64,000 nucleotides of DNA from Gymnogyps californianus (lineage: Eukaryota > Chordata > Aves > Accipitriformes > Cathartidae): NCBI RefSeq assembly GCF_018139145.2, contig NC_059483.1:5209001-5273000 (forward strand). The letters are read 5' to 3'. This document shows positions 1-13,400 of this stretch, in pieces. The notes beneath the pieces are model-generated. The model made no database searches and was not told where the DNA came from. It worked only from the letters and a program-made list of their open reading frames with translations. How positions within the stretch are numbered: the stretch's first letter is position 1; each line of letters begins with the position of its first letter. Both the position numbers and the translations under genes were made by a program.

Positions 1-3000
1 CGGGGCTCTCTGGCCATCAGCCTGGGTGGCTTCATCTAATGCCCCCCGTTCGTAGTCTTTGTACTGCTCTCTTCAACGATTTAGGGGGCTCAAACGTTAG
101 TTATGCTGTTGTTTCCAGGACACAAAATGGGTTACTAAGGAACACAGAGAAAAAAAATCACAACTGAAGTGTTCTGCATCACTGTTTCCCTGTGCGCCTA
201 TATCAAAATTGTTGCTGCAGAGGAGCTGGTGCTCCACAGGCTTGGCTGCGGAGCTGGCAAAGGGCTGGCAGGAACGGGTGGCAGGGAGGATGCAGATGGG
301 GCGTCACAAAGTCCTTTGGCCGGTGAAGCCGGGGAGTGTTGAACGGGTGACCTGGAGAAGCGGCAGGAACGCTCTCCGGGGAGGAGCAAGTTAGAAAATC
401 AGCTGTCAGGGAGGGTCTGCCAGGGCCTGATCCTGCCTCCGGGCAAGGCACCCGCTGCCTCGTCTCCCCAGGTCACTTCCAGCCCTGCAGCTCTGCATTT
501 CTGCACTGTAAACGCTGTTGACACTCCCATATGGCAGCGGGCAGCAGCCATTACCCTGCGCTAAATCAGCGCAGCCCTTCGGCCAGCCGGCGCTCGCCGG
601 CAGCGGCACTCGTCCGGCCCTGGAAAGTGGCTCCCCGCAGCAACACCCTGCTCTCCCCGTGCAACAGCTTCGCTCGGACAGGCTGTCTCCATCAGGAGAG
701 TTAGGAAACTGTAAATTCCCACAAATTGTATATTCCCAGGGCTCTACAAAGTGCTCGGAGGATGAGCACGGTGTTTGGGGGATGTGTGTGTGGGGGGTCG
801 GTTTTGTGTGAAGGGGAAGGATGCTGCCTGCACGGGGGGCTCTCAGCCCCCACGTTTGCAGCGTAGCTAGGGACAAGTGGCCTCACACAAGCCTCTCACT
901 TCCCCTGGCAGATTTGGAGGCTTGGGTGAACCACAAATTTGCATTTTACAGCAAAACTGCCCAGGGTTGTGCCCTTGCGTGGCGGGGACCTGTGGGGCTC
1001 CCCGGGGGCCGCCTCGGCATGTGGAGGCTGAGCCAGCTCCCGGACGGGCACAGGACCAAGGGGATGGTGTCAACCAAGCGTGACCCACAGAGATGTTGAG
1101 GTGGGAGCTGGGGACGTGGCTGGCAAGGATGCTTGCATTTTTAAGACAAATTTGAACCATCTCAGCTGGCATGTACTTTGCCTCTCCGTACAACGCAATC
1201 GATTTAAAATTTGATGCATGTTTAAGCAGCACTTAATCAGAAGGGCCAAATGTTAATACTGTATAATTTATTTCATCTTAGTTAAATTTCAAGCAACACA
1301 CTGCGAAAGATTAATTTTGCATCTCTCTGTATTGCCTGTGCAACAGGAGCCGCAGCAGCATTGCCACAGATATTGCAAGTACCTTCTTACATTTTATTCA
1401 TTTGAGCTCATTTTTATCTCTTTAATCATAAAACTATAAAAACAAGATGATATCGCCACTGGTAATTACGTAACAAGCCACTGGGCAAGAAAGAGCACAT
1501 TTAAAGTTGTGGTATAAGCAAAGGATATTTTGGGGGTATTAATGACCTTGAGTATTGAAGCTGAGAGAGTGAAACAAATGTATGGGGTTACAATGCATTT
1601 AAAATACAGGAGGGAAATAATAAATCAGCTGAATAGTTGTAAGGAAATTGAAAATTGTGGAGAGAGAGTAACAAAACTACGTGGAGATTGAAGGACTTAT
1701 GCCTGTTGCTAGGAATGGTAATGAGAATATGCGATTTGAATAGGTCTAAACTGCCCTTGAAATATCATTATAACTTATTTGAAAAGACATTTACCATTTG
1801 TATGATTTTCCCAAATGTAATACATTTCCTTGCATCTTTGTTCATTCAAAGCATCTGAAATATGTCTGAAATAAACCCATGTTGGAGTTGAAAATAACAT
1901 AATGTTCCAGGAAATCAAATCAAAAGCATTTTTTAATCGGTGGGGCTTCCACAGGAAAGTATCACAGTGTAGAGACACAGTAGCAGCATCCAGGTTAATT
2001 TTCTTTTCTTTTCTTCCTCCTAGAAATAAATGACCAAAGGGGATGACAAGCATCAGTTGCTTTACAAAGCAAACCATCGCAGCAGTGCTCTACCGAACAT
2101 CAAAATGCCGAGTATTAACTTTGCTAGTGCTACTTATTTCTCTCTTTATCGCAGTTAGCTGTGACCAAATGCCTGGACACACGTATTGCTGTATCTGCTG
2201 CCGTTGCCCATGATGGGTGTCAGCACGCTGATTGGGAACGCTGGGGAGGCAGCGGGGAAGCCAAAGAGACGAAGCAATTTAGGACTCAATCCAAGGGTTA
2301 TCAAAGTCATTGGGAACCATCACATGGGCTCCCACAGCCTTCACAAAGACACAGCCCTTTCACTGTAACCACATCTGAGCAACTGCAACAGGCGTTACTT
2401 AATAAGCTTGAGCAGAGAAACAGAAGAAGAAATTTTCTTTGAAAGTATGTGCCAATCTCCCAAATACTATTTCCAGCAAAAAGGCCACTTAACAGTTAAC
2501 TACCACTGCAGACAGAAGAGGAAAATGAAGTCTTCCTTACCCCTCAGTGCCACAATGCAATGAGTGCTGGTAAATGGCTCTGAAATAGGGGCTCCGGCTT
2601 GCTCCATGGCTTGCTCCTTTTATAAATAACGGTTACAGTTTGATAAACTTTGAATCGATGTTGTAAGCACGTTCCAGACAGGGATAGCTGTGTCTTAGAG
2701 ATGGTTGCAAGTCACCCACAAGAAAAGTGGTAGAGTTTTTTTTAAAAGGTGGCTGCAAGCAATATTTTAGTAATGAAAACTTATTGAGAAGGCTTTAGTG
2801 TTTTTAATGCAGCCTCCCCAACGAGGTTCCATATGGACTGGGACTGTATGGAAAGATGTTGCCTCTTCCAAAGAAGGCATAGGTTGCTTCTTTTTAACAA
2901 CTATTCCTCTTTGTGTGTGTAAAGTCCACCCTTTTAACTGGCTGTGAAGAGGCAGAGGACCGGAAAAGAAAGTGAAAATAAAGGCAAACAGAAAGAGGTG

Positions 3001-4719
3001 CGTTTGCCACCATCCAAACGAGTGGGTTTTTTTTTCCTTTCTTAAAGATTCAATGCACAAAAGTCAGGAAAATCAAACTTATGGTTCCCCCAACAGCCAT
3101 AACTCTGCTCCTGGCAGAGAAAGAGCAAGACATAAATATAACCTCATACCCAGCAGTACATGCGACATATGTGCAAGGAGGTAAGTTATGGGTGCTACGG
3201 GAACCATGATTTTGAATGTCCTGACTTGTGAGTTTAAATTCTCAAGTCCAATATCCTGGGTAGTTTCTTTCTTTCCTTTTTGCACCCTGTAGTTATAAAA
3301 TGTATTACAGCTCTTGCTCGCCTTTATGCTGGCACAGCAATTTGGATCCTGCAAGTGGCTGAAGACTCTGTTCTTCATGAGAAGGTGATCACAGTTATTA
3401 TTCACAGATCTTCAAGGCTGGATCCGTCTTTCTTTGTATCACAAACCTTTACGCTGATGTGTGTCATTCGCCTCAAAAATGAAAGGTGAGACAGGGCAGC
3501 ACATGTCATTAGGAATCTGCAGGGGACCCTTTGATGGCCTTCAACACACGCTCCCTGGCCATGCGTGTGTGCTGCACCTGAACTGACCCACGCGTGGGCA
3601 CGTGTGCGGAGCTGACGGTCCGCCATCAGCAGGGTGCCTACGTGTCAGTGAAGCAAAAGGCGTAATGGGAGATCACGGTGCCTGTTTGCTTTCAATTTTA
3701 GCGCATGTACCTTCAGCGGGGCAGAGCTGGGTTTAATTATGTCCCGCCAATTTGCTCTGTCATCTTCATGCCAATAAATTTGCACATCTCTTTTAAACTC
3801 CTACTTTATTTTCCCAGATGAGGCTTTCAGACATTTGGAAGATTTTCACTAAGTGTCATTAAAAGAGAAAGTCTACTGTGCTTTGCATTTCAATTGGACT
3901 TGGTATCCTAAGGAGTATGTATTGAAGACTCTCCATAAATTCCTCACATAGCTACCCTGTTCTCTTACTAGTGATACTGATCTACCATTAAAATAATTTT
4001 CACTGAAATTATCGTTTAAAAAAAAGTATAAAATTATGACTGCCTGGCTGTCCTTTAAAATAAATCTGTTAAACTGTTAGGAAAACTTGTCAGCCCTGGA
4101 TGCAAAATCTGCTGTCTCCCTTCCAGCTGTGGGCATCTCGTGCTGAGAAGGGCAATGAGAGGAGGATGAAATCCAGGGAAGAGGCTGCTCAGTGGCTGGA
4201 ATGCAAGTAGGATTTTGCAGACCTGTTTTGGCAGCCCCATGGTACATAAGCGGTAATCCTGACCATGCCGTAGGTGTATATATACGAAGGCAGAATACAA
4301 CCCTAAATGCCTCGATCATTTCTTTCTGCTGTTGTTCAGATGACCAGGAGAGTCTCTCCTGTGGATAACTACATATATTGTGGTTGTGGAGGTAAAACCC
4401 AAGCTCATACTGCATCTAAGGAAACATCTGCGTTATTTTATCAGGTCAAAGTTTGTCTTTTTGAGTCTGTTTATGTTTCTAGGACTGCTTCAGCCACCTT
4501 CCTGCTGCATATCCACTTTTAGCCAGAGCCAAGTAAAGGTTACAGAACTTTTTGGTTATGCATGTTTTGAAAAAAATTTTCAGTTGAAGCTGAAAGCTCT
4601 TTAACTTCATTAAAATTCATCCCCGAGAAGGACAGTGTCTCAGATCCGCATGTGTAAGTGCTTTGCTGACCAGAGATAGGTTCAGATATGCTCTTCAAGG
4701 CTCTGTTGATTTGCAAGCA
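1..4719. other. Intergenic DNA, left edge of window
   Basis: No gene could be supported here. The first 1.1 kb is fairly GC-rich. Around 1200-1640 the sequence becomes AT-rich with many TAAT and ATTTA cores and resembles vertebrate conserved non-coding DNA, but that is only a stylistic impression. Polypyrimidine-plus-AG acceptor-like sites end at 2023 and 2151, and a consensus-like donor (GGAG followed by GTAAGT) lies at 3180/3181. The sequence just after 2023 is stopped in all three frames, so no coding exon can be built from these signals. A non-coding transcript is possible but not shown. Confidence 0.5.
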
Positions 4720-4769
4720 GAGTTTGTAAAGTTGAGTTTGTAGGTCCGAGTTTGTAAAGTTGAGCTTGT
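4720..4769. repeat. 28-bp tandem duplication, about 1.8 copies
   Basis: The motif GAGTTTGTAAAGTTGAG begins at 4720 and again at 4748, so the period is 28 bp. The second copy is partial, with one T-to-C difference just after the shared core. This is a small local duplication with no visible function. Confidence 0.8.
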
Positions 4770-7700
4770 GCTATATCACTGTGTTAAAAATACATCCGAA
4801 TGGCAGGCCATCTTCTATATATCCTGCCCGACTGCAAATCTTCAGTGCTGAACTCCACGAATATTTAACCGTACCAGACTTACTGAAGGCCTACATAAGA
4901 AAGAATAATGTGGTGTAAATAAGCTCCCTCTGACTTTTTTTTGCAACGCTTTGCGTAAATTTAACATGCAAGTCGGGTGTCACGGTAGCTGTTGGAAATA
5001 TGTAATGCTGACAGTATTTGGTAATAAAATAATAATCGCTGCGTGTATCTCTGATGGAAAGAGATTCACATCCTTTTGAATCCCTAATTGTGTGCCATAC
5101 TACATTAGAGACAGATAGTTCATTGTCTCCACCTTTCAGAGATGGGAAATTCAGAGCAATACACAAGACGTTCCAGAAATAAGCTGGTTTAATGAAGCAG
5201 CAAATTAGACCCTTCTATCTCTTTATTTAACATATAGTCCCTTGAATTTATCAGAGTTCATTACAGAGGTGCAAAATAGAAAAGAAGCTGCAAAATTCAT
5301 TTGTGATTAGAGCTAATGATTTTGAAAATGGCTTTTCATATTTTTCTAGATAACTGCTATTATTTATTATTAAATTTATGTCACGTTTGCTCTAATGAAA
5401 TTACATTCTCTCCCTTCCCTTGTTTCTATTTTTTATGGTTTGGGTTTTATAAAAGGAAGAATCATAACGATGCTATACGTTTCTTGCCAACTACAGTGCC
5501 TTTGACATGGCTTCTGATAGCTTAGTCCTGTGACTCATGGCAGAAGAATGGCTTTAAAATTTCCTTCCCAATTTAATCCTTCTATAACACTTGACAGATA
5601 ATGAATCCAAGTAAATGCACTGATGCCTTTCTCCCCCATAATTTCAGTTTCAGACGTGGGCTGAGTAATGGACTCCAGGCTATAAAGTTAAGGGAGGAAA
5701 AAAACATTTGAACAGCAAAATAAAAACATTAAGAGCTCCTGCCTCTTTCCAAGGTCTGCTCTCCATCCTGCTCCTGGCAGGCGAATAGGTGCAAACTGAG
5801 GGAGGTTTACGTCCACCCCTGCTGCACGTCCCAGCACATCCCTGCCAGCGCTGATCCTGCTCAGGGCTGGAATGAGGGAATCGGGGGATGGCAACATTAG
5901 TTTGCTGTTGTTTGTCAAGTGTTACTGCATGGGGGGGTACAGGAGCCGGCGTCGAGCACCCAGCTGCAGCTGGAGGTAGAACGGGGACCTCTTGTGAGGC
6001 TGTTTCCAGTGCACAAAGAGCTGTAACAGTTTTCCTGATTTTGTCGGTTTTGTCTTTGGTACTATCACAGCGTCCTGAAGGAGGGTTTGTGTCTTGGTAT
6101 GAGTTTGATAAAGCGTTTTTTAAATGCTTGATAATAATCAGAGTTGCTTAAGATAATGTATTGTCGGCCCATTAGTTCACTTACCCATGCAATATCTTTT
6201 CTCTGCTTTCTTTAATGTTTGCATATATTATTAATAGTTAATGGTCCTTATTCTAGAATACCAGACGTGGAATCACCATTTCTGACGTAGGATGTTAAGT
6301 GAGCTGCTTGTGTTATTTTTGAAAAGCATCTCCTGAACTGTTATTTATAATGACTAATGTTACTTTGCTCTGCTCTTTCTTTCCAGCCTCTCTCTTGTTG
6401 CAGCGTTTCTTCTCTTTCTTCTTAACGTGATGAAACCCGAGTATGAATGGGAAAAGTTCATTCGTAATGTGGCCAGTCCTGTGGTGTCAAGCCGAGAAAG
6501 TTTGTGGTTATTATTTCCTCCTATGGCGAGTTTGTGGATGACCATTTCAGCTTTGGGAGAAACAGTTTCTTTGGCAGACCACGTGCAGTCTCTGGGCAAG
6601 CGAGCCCAGAATTTCCCCAAGTTTACCCTGTTAACCAGCGGTGCCCTGGGTCAGACGGCCGCTCCATCCCCGGGAGATGAGGGATTACAGCATTTATTCC
6701 GCAGGCTCTTTCTGGCTGGGTTTCTGATGAACTCAGAGATCAGTGCTTGTGCTTTTTTGCTTCTAATTCTCTTCGCACAAAGGACACATGAGGCTCCTGT
6801 ACCTGATATGTGACCAAGCGACCTTGCTTGTAACTTTGTTAAATACTTGACTAGGAATGAGCTGTAGCAATCTCCCCGCAGAGCTCAAGCAACGCAAGGA
6901 AAAACTCATTATTCAATACCTTATTTCGTGCTTTGGAAACAAAAGCAACAACCTTAGCACTTCCTCCTCTTACAGCCACACGGTTTCCGTCAGTCTTTTC
7001 AACTCATAATGAGATTTAGTGTTGGAGAGAGATGGCTGTGCCAGAAAGACCGAAGTTGGGACCTTTCGGATCAAAAGAAAGTATTGAAGTTTGTAGAAAA
7101 GCTCCGTTTCTGTATGGAAGAACAAAGCTAATGCCACCTTTGTAAAGGTCTTTGGCATTGTCCCCCGACTCCTGCTATGTCAGGAATATGTTTGTGGAAA
7201 GTCTGTGAGATCTTACTGAGCGAACTTGCCAGAGATTCGCTTTACGCCAAAAGAAACGTTGTCCCATGGATGCTTGCAGCAGCTTCAGTTAACTAACGGA
7301 TTAGGTCGGGCTGGAGACGCTGGGACGTGCAGCTCTTCTCCTTCCCTGCGTCACTGGGTAGAATTGCTGCTGCCAACGGGCCGGCAGAGAGGAAGGGCTT
7401 TTTTCAGAGTGATTGGTATCGTATCGCAAAGTGAAAAGAGCAAAAAAAAAAATCTGTGGCTGTGCACCTCCTGCAGTAGATTAAATCTGAAGGCAGGAGT
7501 GCAGTAAAAGTATGTTTGCTGCTAATAAAGTGAGCAAAAGTGACAGGGAAGTCAGTGCAACACACGGAGCGTGCACCTTTTTGCCATTTTCCTGATGATC
7601 TTGTTTTACCCAAGGCATTTTGCAGACGAGTGCAGTTATCTCTTATCCCTGGTAAGGATGCAATGTGAAATACAAATACTTGAAAGGTTAGCTGCTGTAA

Positions 7701-10375
7701 AGCTGTAATTACTCGCAGACTTTGCAGCTACGCAGGAATATAATAGTAATAAATCTTTGACTTTATTATACAGCAAGCTTAAAAATACCTTGAAATCAAT
7801 TCTTTTGTATTCAGAGAAGTTAAAAATGTGAATTAGTTTCTCCCGGCTATGACTAGTAACGTGTTAGTAAGGGCTAGTATGTGGCTTGGGGTGCAGAGAT
7901 GGGCATGTACTGTATCCAGCGTGCAGCATCCTGCAGCCCAGACCCAGACCTGCTCCTGCCTGTATGCGACCCGGTGCCAAAGGAGCGGCTATTCCTGCCG
8001 CAGTCCAGCCTGTGGAAGGACCGGCACCCTCAAGACCTGATCTCTGCAGCTCACCAGGCCAGAGAATCCTATCTGCTGCTTCAGTGATCCCATCCTGGCC
8101 ATTACCAGTGGAGAAGCACCAGCCGTGGGGATTGGGACCAAAAATACCAGCGTGCATGATTACAGCAGCAGTAGCAGTGGTTCAATGCTCTCTTTTTAAT
8201 TTAGCTGCTTTGGCCACTATTAAAACACCACAAGGGCTGAGGCAGGAGCACACAAATACCTCGGGGCTTGCTCACTCCTGGCGCTGTGCTGCTGAGCGGT
8301 GGGGCCCGGGACCGCTGCTCTCCCTCCTCCTGCCCCAGCAAGCCGAGCTTGCGGTTGAGATTTGCAGCGCCTTCAGCTATCGTATCGGCAGCAGAGCAAG
8401 CCCCTGCTGCAGGCTGGAGCCGGCTGGGCCGTGCTGAGCCCTAGCGCCTTCGTGTCACCCAAGGGCTAGCCTGTGCAGCCTCGCGGGAACCACCATCAAA
8501 GCTCAGCCATGCGCCTTAAAATGATTAATTTCCATACTAACACAGCCCTCGTGAATACACCCAGGGCTCTAATCTTAATGAATCACATAAAATGTTATGC
8601 CCTTTGGAAAGGCAAATACAACCCGAGTAATTATGAGCCTCTTTCTTTTTTTCCTTGACGTCCAGCTCTGCCTATTCAATTTGCTGTCTCTACATGCAAA
8701 TTTTCTTAACACACCTTTGCCTTCGGAGCCGCAGCAGACCGCCAAGCGAGCTCTGACGCTAAGGTCACCACGCCTGGAGCACCAGCGCGTGTCTGGAAGC
8801 GTAGAAGCAGATGCTGGAGGTACAAAACGGAGACGGCAATTACTCACTCATTTCCCAAACGAGCATACGAGAGGCGGCACTGACCCGAACCCAGCGCTGC
8901 CGTGAGAGTAACCCCAAAGGGGAGAAATACCATTAGGCAGGGCTGGGGAAGGAGGCCTCCTTCCCTTGAGGGCCTGGGGTGCGGGTGGGCAGCAGCCTGA
9001 CCAGGGGAGCCGGACCAGCTTGGGGGTCCCACGGTGTTGAGCAAAGAGCCATGGCGTGGCCCGGCGTGCAAAGGGCTCGAGCAGCAGCCGAGGCGCTGGG
9101 GCGGCCCCGCTCTCCCCTCCGGGACCTCCGTGGCATAGCCCAGCCTTTGAAGCTGCAATGGTTGGGGCCGATGGTGAGGGAAAGAACTGAGGATTTGGTT
9201 TGTTCTTTTTCAAAGGCTTTATTCCTCTGACAGCTGAGCTGGAGTCAAACCCGACTGTCCGCTGAATCCAGCCCTTTTATTTTTCCCTCTTTAAGTTCCG
9301 AGTTTGCACTTTACATTCAGTAAGGGCAGGCTTAAGCTTGACTGTCAGAATAAAAGCCTTTTCTTTTTATATCGCTTCCTCTCCGCAGTTCAAAACACCT
9401 CCAACCGAAGTGATGTCAGCTTCAAAGGCTTCCCAGCACTGCAGCCAGGGCTTTCGCCTGCTGCAGCCTATTTCAGTGTCTCGTGACAGCCTGTGGATCT
9501 GAGGACGATCTGTGGGGTTTCAGTTGTTTAAATGAGAGCTGTTAGGGTGCAGCAAAGAGGAGGGCTGTAGATAACAGCAAGCCACGCTCGCCCCGCATCC
9601 AGCGTGCTGGGAGCTTCATGTGCGGAAGCCGAGGCGAAGGGAGCTGGTGTTTCTTATGCAGGGGGATTGCTCTGTCCTGCTGCTGAGAGAGTCGTGATGA
9701 ATTTGTCCTTGTACACAGAAACCTCAAGAGCTTCTCTGGCTTATGTTGGATTAGAGGAAGAAGCATAAACAGCCATAGCCATCCAAAGGCCAAAGGAAAG
9801 CCCCAGCTCCCGGGGACGGGGAGTTAATTCCTGGATGCTGCTTGTTGAACTCAAGTTAGGGTTTGGCTGTGGCAAAGCTTTCTCTTCCCATCCTCGTTCT
9901 GGGCAGCTTTTCTGGTAGAGGAAGTTGTTTAAGATGCCGATAAAGATGATAATGTATGGAGTGATTTCTTTAAGTTCCTGATTTATTGAAGCACACACTT
10001 TACTTTGTTTTCCCCTAAGTTTGTGTTCAACGTTAAGCAAACAGGACTATTCATTTGAAGAAAATTATGTGCGTGATTGAATATGTTGCTCTATTTAGCC
10101 TTATTTTCAACAGAATGTCCTGTTTATGCAGTTAAGGAAAAGTAAAATCCATGTCCATGAAAATTGCTCCTGCTTTTTTAAAAATCCATGCAAATTGTTG
10201 GCCATGTCACACCAAGCTGTAATCAGGAAAGGCAGAACAAGGAGCAGACATGGGGAAGTTTCAGCTGATACCATTCATTCACACAGGAGAAGGAAACAGC
10301 AGGAAAAGGTCAGCATAGGCTAACAGTTATGCATTTTCTTCAATGGAAGATACACTCCTCTCTCTTTTCTCCTAG
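4770..10375. other. Intergenic DNA
   Basis: No recognisable gene or well-preserved transposable element was seen. Open frames are present on both strands around 7.9-8.4 kb and 8.8-9.2 kb, but the opposing frames overlap and none has a recognisable domain. AT-rich blocks at about 6150-6360 and 8510-8720 look non-random and may be conserved non-coding elements. This cannot be decided without an alignment to other birds. Confidence 0.45.
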
Positions 10376-10451
10376 ACAATTATCGTAATTACGTGAACAA
10401 GCCATTTAGCAGATTTCTGACTGAACAAGCTATCAGCATTGGCTGCGAGAG
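10376..10451 (+). other. Candidate internal exon of an unknown transcript
   Basis: This 76-bp interval has the full signature of an internal exon. A pyrimidine tract (CTCCTCTCTCTTTTCTCCTAG) ends at 10375, and a consensus donor (GAGAG followed by GTAAGTC) starts at 10452. Only one frame is open: two bases complete an earlier codon, 24 codons follow, and two bases remain. It reads NYRNYVNKPFSRFLTEQAIS followed by IGCE. I do not recognise the peptide, and no partner exon with matching phase was identified by eye. It could be an exon of a long non-coding RNA or of an unannotated gene upstream of PROK2, or a chance pairing of good splice signals. Confidence 0.3.
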
Positions 10452-13400
10452 GTAAGTCACTTGACATTACGCCAGTTAAACACAAAGCACTTGCTGCTTA
10501 AAATGTCATCTCAGACAAGACAATGAAATGAGCTGGAACTGTCCCAGCTCTGAGTATTAACCTTGGCAGGATGAAGCGTGTAAGGACACCACGATGGCAG
10601 ATGTGAAAGGGAACTGAAATAGGTAGAATAGAAAAGGTTTACTGGGGGATTTAAATACCCGAGTGGTCTGTTGAGAACTGATTTCTTCCCACTCTTTACC
10701 ACGTTCGGCGATGCAAAACTAAGGGATTGCTGGTTACATCACTCGCTGGAATTTAGGGTAAACTGAAGGAAATGTTTCATCATCTGTAGTGTAATCGCTC
10801 TGCCTTGCTGCAGGAAGTTGAGTAACTGGGTTTAGAAAGAGTTGGATTTAGAAAGAGCTGGAGCAGTACCTGCCTGTTCCGCTCTCGATGCATCCGACAG
10901 GTTTGAAGACAGTTGGTTGTTCATGCAACTGCACATTGAGGGACCTCGAGCAGATGTCTCAATGCTTCTCAGAAACAGGACTCTTGAACCTCCAGCACTG
11001 CAGGACAATCCTGGCTGGGCAATGACAGTCATAAGAAAGCCCATTTCTGATTTATTCATGGAGCCGCTACATGGAGTGATCAAGGGAGGAGTCGCTTTAG
11101 GAAATGGTGCTGTTCCCCAGAGAGCAAGTAATGGACAGAGCTTAGGAAATCATGTTTAACTGGTTTCTCACTGCTGCACGCTGCTGTCACGGCACTGAAA
11201 TGTATAGGTCACCGAGGAATTCCTAAATTAGATGTGCCATGATTGGAATTAATAGCAATGTAAAAGAAACAGCACTCTGCAAAATATGAATTATAGCTCT
11301 GTGTAAGCAACAACCTGCTGGTTATACAGCCCTGAAGCCCGTGGAAGTTGGCTGGAGGTCATCTTCGGACTCAGCAGTTTTTCCATGAGGGTCTAGTTAA
11401 AGAACATGAGCGTTTTGAACATTTGGGGTTGGTTTTGTATTTTCAAGCCCTATTTTCAAAAAATAGCAGTGTACTGGGAAGGGATTTGCTATAGAGTATT
11501 TGAAAATCCAGCCTTTAGAGTGAGAGAATGGAGACTCTTCCTGGGCAAGCAGCCAGCCCCTCTCTGGGGGCAAAAGCCCACTTATCCTGATGATCCTACC
11601 ACATGTGTGAAAACTTGGGTTTGCAAGTCTAGTCTCTTGCCTTGTTTCCAGCAGGGTTTCATCAGCTGGTATTGCCCCAGCACAGGGTTAAAATAGATCT
11701 CTTGGGCTCGAGTGTATTGTCAAGGCAACAAGAAACAATGTTATAGTCTTATTCAGCCATTCACCACAACCGTGTTACCCTTGGGCAAAGCTGTTTCTGT
11801 GGGACCCTGGTCACAGGAGGGACAGGAGATGTTGGCTTTTGGGGAAATGGAAAATGTCACTGCCACGTGTCCCTGGTCTGGCTTTGCTGTTTTGGCATAG
11901 TCAGTAGAAGGGGAAAATGCACTGTGTGAACCTGGGCATCGAAATAGGTGGTGCAGGTCTGCATCCTCAGCATGGGGACGTTGGCTAACGAGGCAGGACT
12001 GTGGTGGGGAGAGATGAGCCCACCCGGGTGTGCATGGCCCGAACCCCCGTGCCATGCCCTGAGGCAACCTAGGAGACAGAATTAAGACAGTATGCAGCAC
12101 GTGGTAAAGCGTTTTTGAGACGGCAGATCTGCTGCCGAGGCTGCTGCCGGGCTGCGTGGCCGAGCACAGACAACCTCCACTGCGCCTTTCACCTCTCACA
12201 CCCCAACCACACTCCTTTTTGCTGCTTGCTTTCCTTCAGCCTCATGCCATCCTCCTCCTCTCCCTCCATTCCTCCCCATCTGTGGTCTAGTGACTTCTAT
12301 GCAGATAACGAGCTGTTCGGAGGATGAAACGCATCTTCCCAGCACTCGGCTAGCCGCTGAGGCAGGCAGCCAACACCAGCCCGCATTGCTGGGGGTTTGT
12401 TTTTGTTTGATCTTTACCATAAAAGCAACCAATTTGAATTCCTGGAATAATTAGCTGCCCTTTGCACTAGTGGCTCTTGAAAAGTGAGCTGGCAGAAGAA
12501 CAGAGCGGGGAGTAGGAGGATGAGGTGGATAATTTGTCCTTTGTAGCGGCTCGTCTTTAGGAGGTGATGCAGTAGGTCACACTCTTCCCTCGAAAGCCAG
12601 GGCTTGGCGGGCGTGTTGAGCTGCAGACGCAGCCAGGGCTTCCCTGCTCACCTCCTGCCCGCAGCCACCTCCTCCTGCCCTTACCCCGGGGTTTGCGTGA
12701 ACCTCTCGGTCAGACTAACCCAGCCAAGCCAGCGGTTAAAGCGTCTGCAGGACTGCAGCCCAAGGCAGTGCCCTCACTTGCGTGTGCAGGACTCACCCTA
12801 GTGACTGCTCTTTGGCAAGGTCCCCAGTATTCGGCTAAAAGATAAAGAATAGCCCAAATGGATCTAAGGTCCACATTAGCACTTTATTTTCTGCATCCTA
12901 AGAAAAAACACCCCAACCCCCCCACCCCCCCAAGCCATGGTGTGGGGTTCTTTTTCTTTTCTAGTCCAGAGTTGTTCTTTAATGTGGGCATGTGAAGTTA
13001 AATGGTTGCCAGTTGTCACCCCAGATCTGGTTGTACCCCAGCCACAGCTAAAGTCATTCAGGAGGATGCGATTTACTAAGTGCTTTGGGATTCTCAGAAA
13101 TGTAAGTCACTAGAGAGACATTATAATTTTCTAAGTTCATACTTAAGAGAGTAGTAAGTGAAGTTTCCATGTTGGAGGTGGCTCTCGTGAGGGGAAGCAT
13201 TTTGCAGCCATCCCCACAGGGTTTTTAATGCATGCTTTTTGCTAACATGCCATTTCACTGGAATTTTCACCTTTCTGAGCAATCTTGCATACGGATGAAA
13301 GGGAGAAAAAGGAATTCAGCGGTACTCCAGGTCCTGGAGGCACCTCAGCTGTGCTCTGCTGGGAATACTCACCTTTTTGTGACAGTGAAAGATGAAGCAG

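Noticed and set aside
7886..8437. 183-codon plus-strand frame
   Set aside because: It is in GC-rich intergenic DNA with overlapping frames on both strands, no domain and no splice context.
10842..11159. 105-codon frame with protein-like composition
   Set aside because: There is no ATG at its start in good context, no splice signals bounding it and no recognisable domain. Conservation data would be needed.
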